Source: Gammaproteobacteria bacterium
GTDB lineage: Bacteria > Pseudomonadota > Gammaproteobacteria > Pseudomonadales > Azotimanducaceae
Direction: 5' to 3'
DNA: 9,036 nucleotides
Assembly: GCA_002694945.1 (NCBI GenBank)
Contig: NZNP01000095.1
Location: forward strand, 1-9,036
A program made the translations under genes and the position numbers. Each line of letters starts with the position of its first letter. The first letter of the stretch is position 1. Of this stretch, positions 6,814 through 9,036 are shown one piece after another. The notes beneath the pieces are model-generated. The model had not been told where the DNA came from and made no database searches. It worked only from the letters and a program-made list of their open reading frames with translations.

Positions 6814-6832
6814 TATAGTCTGAAAACTCAAG

Positions 6833-8230
6833 CTACTGCTTACTCAAAGCTTCTAGATTTTGGTTGTGCGTGTCCCGATCAATTTTGTAACGTGATATTA
6901 GGTAGATCGCAACAAGATACAGGCCGCAGTAAAGCGGCAAGAAAAAGCTGGCCAGTTCTACTCTCATCTCATCAGTCATGTCTACAACACTCTTAATTCC
7001 ATCCATACCTACAAGACTGACGATAGAACCAGCAAGGATGATACCTAGAGCACTAACTGCCTTTCCCGCGAAGCTCCTAGCCGCATAAAACAAACCTTCT
7101 GAGCGTCTGTTGGTCTGAACTTCACTGTCTTCGACGACATCTGCCATCATCGAATCAAGCATCACGCCACCAACAATAAAACCAACAACTTCGGCCATAA
7201 CGAAGAACGAATAGATAATCAAGCTGTTCCAACCCCCCGCTTCAGGCCATAGACCTGTCAGAGTCAGAAAATAAGGGATGGGATATAGAAAAATGGCGCC
7301 GAAGAGTGCCGCCATCGCCGCATACTTTTTGCCGAAAGCTTCTCCCAAAGCAGGTGCCAAAAAATAGGCAATCGCCGGCGATGCAAAAACGAACACACCC
7401 GTTACAGCAATCTGAGCACCCGAGAACTGAAAAAAGTAAGTAACGTTATAGAGGTATAGTGCGGTCGACATTCCAGCAGCAGCGCCAACTAATAAAGAAT
7501 AAACAAACAACCAAAGAAAATTCTGGTTAGTGACAGACTGAGCGATTTGCTTTATCTCGTGCCATATCTCAGTAAAGCGAAAAGGTTCAGTGGGTGATGG
7601 CAAAGCCGACGCTACTTTCTGAGTTCCCAAGGATGATAGGAGAATGCTGCCACCGATAATCAAAGCACCGACGACACCATATATTGAGTATCCAGCCTGA
7701 ACGCCAACACCGAACGCACCAACCCAAAAAGCCATATTGATCACATGTAGACCATTACCGCCATACCAACCAAAGGCATGCCGAAGCGCTAGCCAGCGAT
7801 TTCGCTCATCATAATCCTTTACCAAATCAGGCAAGAGCGCGACTGATGGAACTTCGACTAAGGTGACGGCTGTACGAATTAGTATCGCCGCTGCAAGCAG
7901 GTAAAACCATCGGTTAGCCTCGGTAATATCTATTACCGGATTAAAGAGCGCATAAAAAGAAAGGGGCAGAAGGATAAAGCCTGCGTACATAAACGGATGA
8001 CGACGCCCGAGCCGCGATTGAGTTTTGTCGGACCAGTGGCCAAGGAACAGGTCGGATACCGCATCCCAGGCCATAGCGATAGCCAGCGCCATGGCGGCCA
8101 GATAACCAGGAACCCCTAAGACTTGAGTCGAGTAGATTAGGAGCAAGTAGCTGAACGCATTATTTTTTATGCCAAAAGCAACCGACGCAGAACCGTAGAA
8201 CCAGTAGATAGGATTTTTTTCAGGTCTCAT
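6833..8230 (-). CDS. GPH-family (MFS) glycoside/sugar:cation symporter
   Basis: This is a polytopic membrane transporter of 465 residues from ATG 8230 with about 12 hydrophobic segments. The family signature after the second segment is clear: DAVSDLFLGHWSDKTQS followed by RLGRRHPF (56-80), the GPH/MelB-like loop with the cation-site aspartates D56 and D60. A second diagnostic block, DSMMADVVEDSEVQTNRRSE and then GLFYAARSF (about 359-388), matches the DxxxxDExxTGxRxEG pattern that starts the C-terminal half. Members move sugars, glycosides, glucuronides or other small organics with Na+ or H+. The substrate cannot be read here. The frame opens at a TTG (8254), but I choose ATG 8230 because GAGGGG lies 9-11 bases before it and family members start shortly before the first helix. 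The upstream region carries a candidate promoter whose -10 box falls inside a palindrome, suggesting a repressor. Confidence 0.87.
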   Translation of the reverse strand: MRPEKNPIYWFYGSASVAFGIKNNAFSYLLLIYSTQVLGVPGYLAAMALAIAMAWDAVSDLFLGHWSDKTQSRLGRRHPFMYAGFILLPLSFYALFNPVIDITEANRWFYLLAAAILIRTAVTLVEVPSVALLPDLVKDYDERNRWLALRHAFGWYGGNGLHVINMAFWVGAFGVGVQAGYSIYGVVGALIIGGSILLSSLGTQKVASALPSPTEPFRFTEIWHEIKQIAQSVTNQNFLWLFVYSLLVGAAAGMSTALYLYNVTYFFQFSGAQIAVTGVFVFASPAIAYFLAPALGEAFGKKYAAMAALFGAIFLYPIPYFLTLTGLWPEAGGWNSLIIYSFFVMAEVVGFIVGGVMLDSMMADVVEDSEVQTNRRSEGLFYAARSFAGKAVSALGIILAGSIVSLVGMDGIKSVVDMTDEMRVELASFFLPLYCGLYLVAIYLISRYKIDRDTHNQNLEALSKQ

Positions 8231-8267
8231 TTGATCTAACACCCCTCGCTTCAAATTAACGAATAGC

Positions 8268-8292
8268 TAGACAATTTTTTGTAAACTGTCTA
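8268..8292. promoter_or_regulatory. Palindrome over the symporter -10 box (operator candidate)
   Basis: Perfect outer arms TAGACA (8268-8273) and TGTCTA (8287-8292) flank an inner TTT/AAA pair after one mismatch, giving a 25-bp dyad. The presumed -10 hexamer of the symporter promoter lies inside it. This is the usual geometry for repression by a dimeric DNA-binding protein. No regulator gene is present in the window. Confidence 0.4.
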
Positions 8293-8306
8293 CGGCACAA
8301 AGACAA
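8278..8306 (-). promoter_or_regulatory. Candidate sigma-70 promoter for the GPH symporter gene
   Basis: On the minus strand TTGTCT (8301-8306) and TACAAA (8278-8283) are 17 bp apart, each with 4 of 6 consensus matches. The predicted start site would leave a leader of about 40 bases before ATG 8230, containing the GAGGGG ribosome site. The spacing is optimal but the hexamers are weak, consistent with a regulated promoter. Confidence 0.38.
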
Positions 8307-8342
8307 TATTGACATCCAGCTAATCCATATAGTCTGTCAGGA

Positions 8343-8366
8343 GCCTTAAGCTTTTTCATTTAAGGC
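8343..8366. repeat. Inverted repeat / hairpin, GCCTTAA arms
   Basis: Perfect 7-bp arms GCCTTAA (8343-8349) and TTAAGGC (8360-8366) enclose a 10-base loop. No run of T follows on the minus strand, so this is not a standard intrinsic terminator for the gene ending at 8540, whose stop lies more than 170 bp away. It sits upstream of the candidate symporter promoter and could be a regulator site or a structured 3' RNA end. Confidence 0.45.
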
Positions 8367-8367
8367 G

Positions 8368-8388
8368 ACCACTTCCCCAAAAAGTGGT
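8368..8388. repeat. Inverted repeat / hairpin, ACCACTT arms
   Basis: Perfect 7-bp arms ACCACTT (8368-8374) and AAGTGGT (8382-8388) enclose a 7-base loop, ccccaaa on the plus strand. It begins one base after the neighbouring GCCTTAA hairpin, so the two form a tandem stem-loop module. The role is unknown; mRNA 3'-end protection, attenuation or protein binding are all possible. Confidence 0.45.
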
Positions 8389-8539
8389 TTAAGAGCATCT
8401 TAGATCGATTTTACCTTCAACTTTAACCCGCCGTTCTAAACGAAGACAATGCAAGTATTACCCCCAGTCCTGCGAGATTTAAGGAGTTAACCGACAACCC
8501 ATCTTTAGACAATTTCTAAATTTTGGCGTGATTCCGTTG

Positions 8540-9036
8540 CTATAAGCGATCAACGACCTCGAACAACCAGAAGTCGCCTCTAGTTAACGCTGACTGCAAT
8601 TGATCGGGTCCCTCACTGACCAGACCAGCACCATACTTTTCTGCATAAATAGCCATAAGATCGCTCAGACGCGGATGTTCCATCAACCGGACTAGACGCT
8701 GCTCATAAAGTTCTCCATCGATGCGCAAAATAACGCGATCGTCTTCGGAAAGACGGTGCGGCCAATGCTTCCAGATCTTCCCGATTGTCGTATTCATATA
8801 GCCGCTAACTACGTAGAGACGCTGATCAAGCACACCTAACCAGACAACTCTCGATGAATCAGGCGTCATGGTCTGAAACTCTATCTCCATCCTACCTTTG
8901 AGAAAGCTCCAATCATCTGGTGCTTCGGAAATTTTACCAGTTTTGAAGGGACCTCCTATGAATACGCCACTGGGGCCGTCAGCAAACCTCATCCCCAGTA
9001 TATAACCACCAATGGCGAGGCCAACGACTAGTAAAC
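8540..9036 (-). CDS. Membrane-anchored protein of unknown function (5' end beyond right edge)
   Basis: The frame is open to the last base of the window, so the true start is outside. The first 14 visible residues, LLVVGLAIGGYILG, form part of a hydrophobic helix and precede an ATG (8992) that lacks a ribosome site. I therefore read that ATG as internal. The layout is an N-terminal membrane anchor or signal anchor and then about 150 mostly polar residues, probably periplasmic. The soluble part begins MRFADGPSGVFIGGPFKTGK, then has an acidic APDDWSF segment, strands EIEFQTM, RVVWLGVLDQRLYVVSG, a YMNTTIGKIWKHWPH segment and VILRIDGELYEQRLVRL, then a helical tail. The strand order vaguely recalls small beta-barrel folds such as split-barrel FMN-binding proteins, but no motif proves it. 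I do not recognise the family. No partner gene is visible downstream within 300 bp on this strand. Confidence 0.72.
   Translation of the reverse strand, partial: LLVVGLAIGGYILGMRFADGPSGVFIGGPFKTGKISEAPDDWSFLKGRMEIEFQTMTPDSSRVVWLGVLDQRLYVVSGYMNTTIGKIWKHWPHRLSEDDRVILRIDGELYEQRLVRLMEHPRLSDLMAIYAEKYGAGLVSEGPDQLQSALTRGDFWLFEVVDRL

Larger units (their letters stand above)
8231..8539. other. 309-bp intergenic region rich in dyads and short repeats
   Basis: No convincing gene is seen on either strand; the longest ATG-started plus-strand reading noticed is 13 codons (from 8449). The stretch separates two minus-strand genes and is much longer than any other gap in the window. It holds a candidate symporter promoter with an overlapping palindrome, two adjacent hairpins, a third weak dyad at 8504-8520, and four copies of AGACAAT (8270, 8301, 8444, 8508). 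An unannotated small RNA or a long regulated leader are possible. Nothing seen requires either. Confidence 0.6.

Noticed and set aside
6814..6832. Bidirectional terminator between tspO and the symporter gene
   Set aside because: The 19-bp gap has no hairpin or T-run.
8449..8490. Possible 13-codon leader peptide on the plus strand
   Set aside because: No ribosome site, no downstream plus-strand gene to control, and no codon bias pattern typical of attenuators.
8504..8520. TTTAG/CTAAA dyad followed by TTTT on the plus strand, possible terminator
   Set aside because: Stem of 5 AT-rich pairs is too weak, and no plus-strand gene ends there.
1..9036. Mobile element, phage, toxin-antitoxin, defence or CRISPR system
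   Set aside because: No transposase, integrase, terminal repeats, spaced repeats or defence-type domains were seen; all larger genes are metabolic, membrane or scaffold proteins.

Overview
The window comes from a bacterial chromosome with tightly packed genes and moderate base composition. I see no rRNA, tRNA, CRISPR array, transposase or phage gene. The agmatinase closely resembles proteobacterial SpeB, and one aminotransferase closely resembles pseudomonad SpuC. Together with a TspO homologue and a GPH-type symporter, this suggests an aerobic heterotrophic proteobacterium. A marine gammaproteobacterium is my best guess, but it is an inference from protein resemblance and not a placement.

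Layout, left to right. A TPR-repeat protein gene runs off the left edge (minus strand). It is divergent from a methylenetetrahydrofolate reductase (MetF)-like gene (plus). That gene meets tail-to-tail a probable beta-propeller protein of unknown function (minus). The propeller gene shares a short divergent control region with agmatinase speB (plus). speB meets tail-to-tail a putrescine:pyruvate-type class III aminotransferase (spuC-like, minus), whose 111-bp upstream region is shared with a second, different class III aminotransferase (plus). The second aminotransferase is followed after 10 bp by a tspO gene, almost certainly in the same operon. A GPH/MFS symporter gene (minus) converges on tspO. 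Its roughly 300-bp upstream region is rich in dyads and short repeats. A membrane-anchored protein of unknown function (minus) runs off the right edge.

The functional core is 2459-6287. Agmatinase would release putrescine and urea from agmatine. The SpuC-like enzyme would transaminate putrescine to 4-aminobutanal using pyruvate. The second aminotransferase could act on a later intermediate such as GABA or beta-alanine, or on another amine. No aldehyde dehydrogenase, urease or polyamine transporter lies in the window, so the pathway is incomplete here. The MetF-like, propeller and symporter genes may be accessory to this or simply adjacent.

Genes alternate strand almost one by one. Two convergent pairs overlap by 8-13 bp and the divergent control regions are short. 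Several starts appear to be TTG or GTG, and I reassigned three starts from protein-family fit. The most notable leads are the MetF paralogue with altered active-site positions, the aminotransferase-tspO pairing, the histidine-rich propeller, and the dyad/repeat cluster upstream of the symporter.
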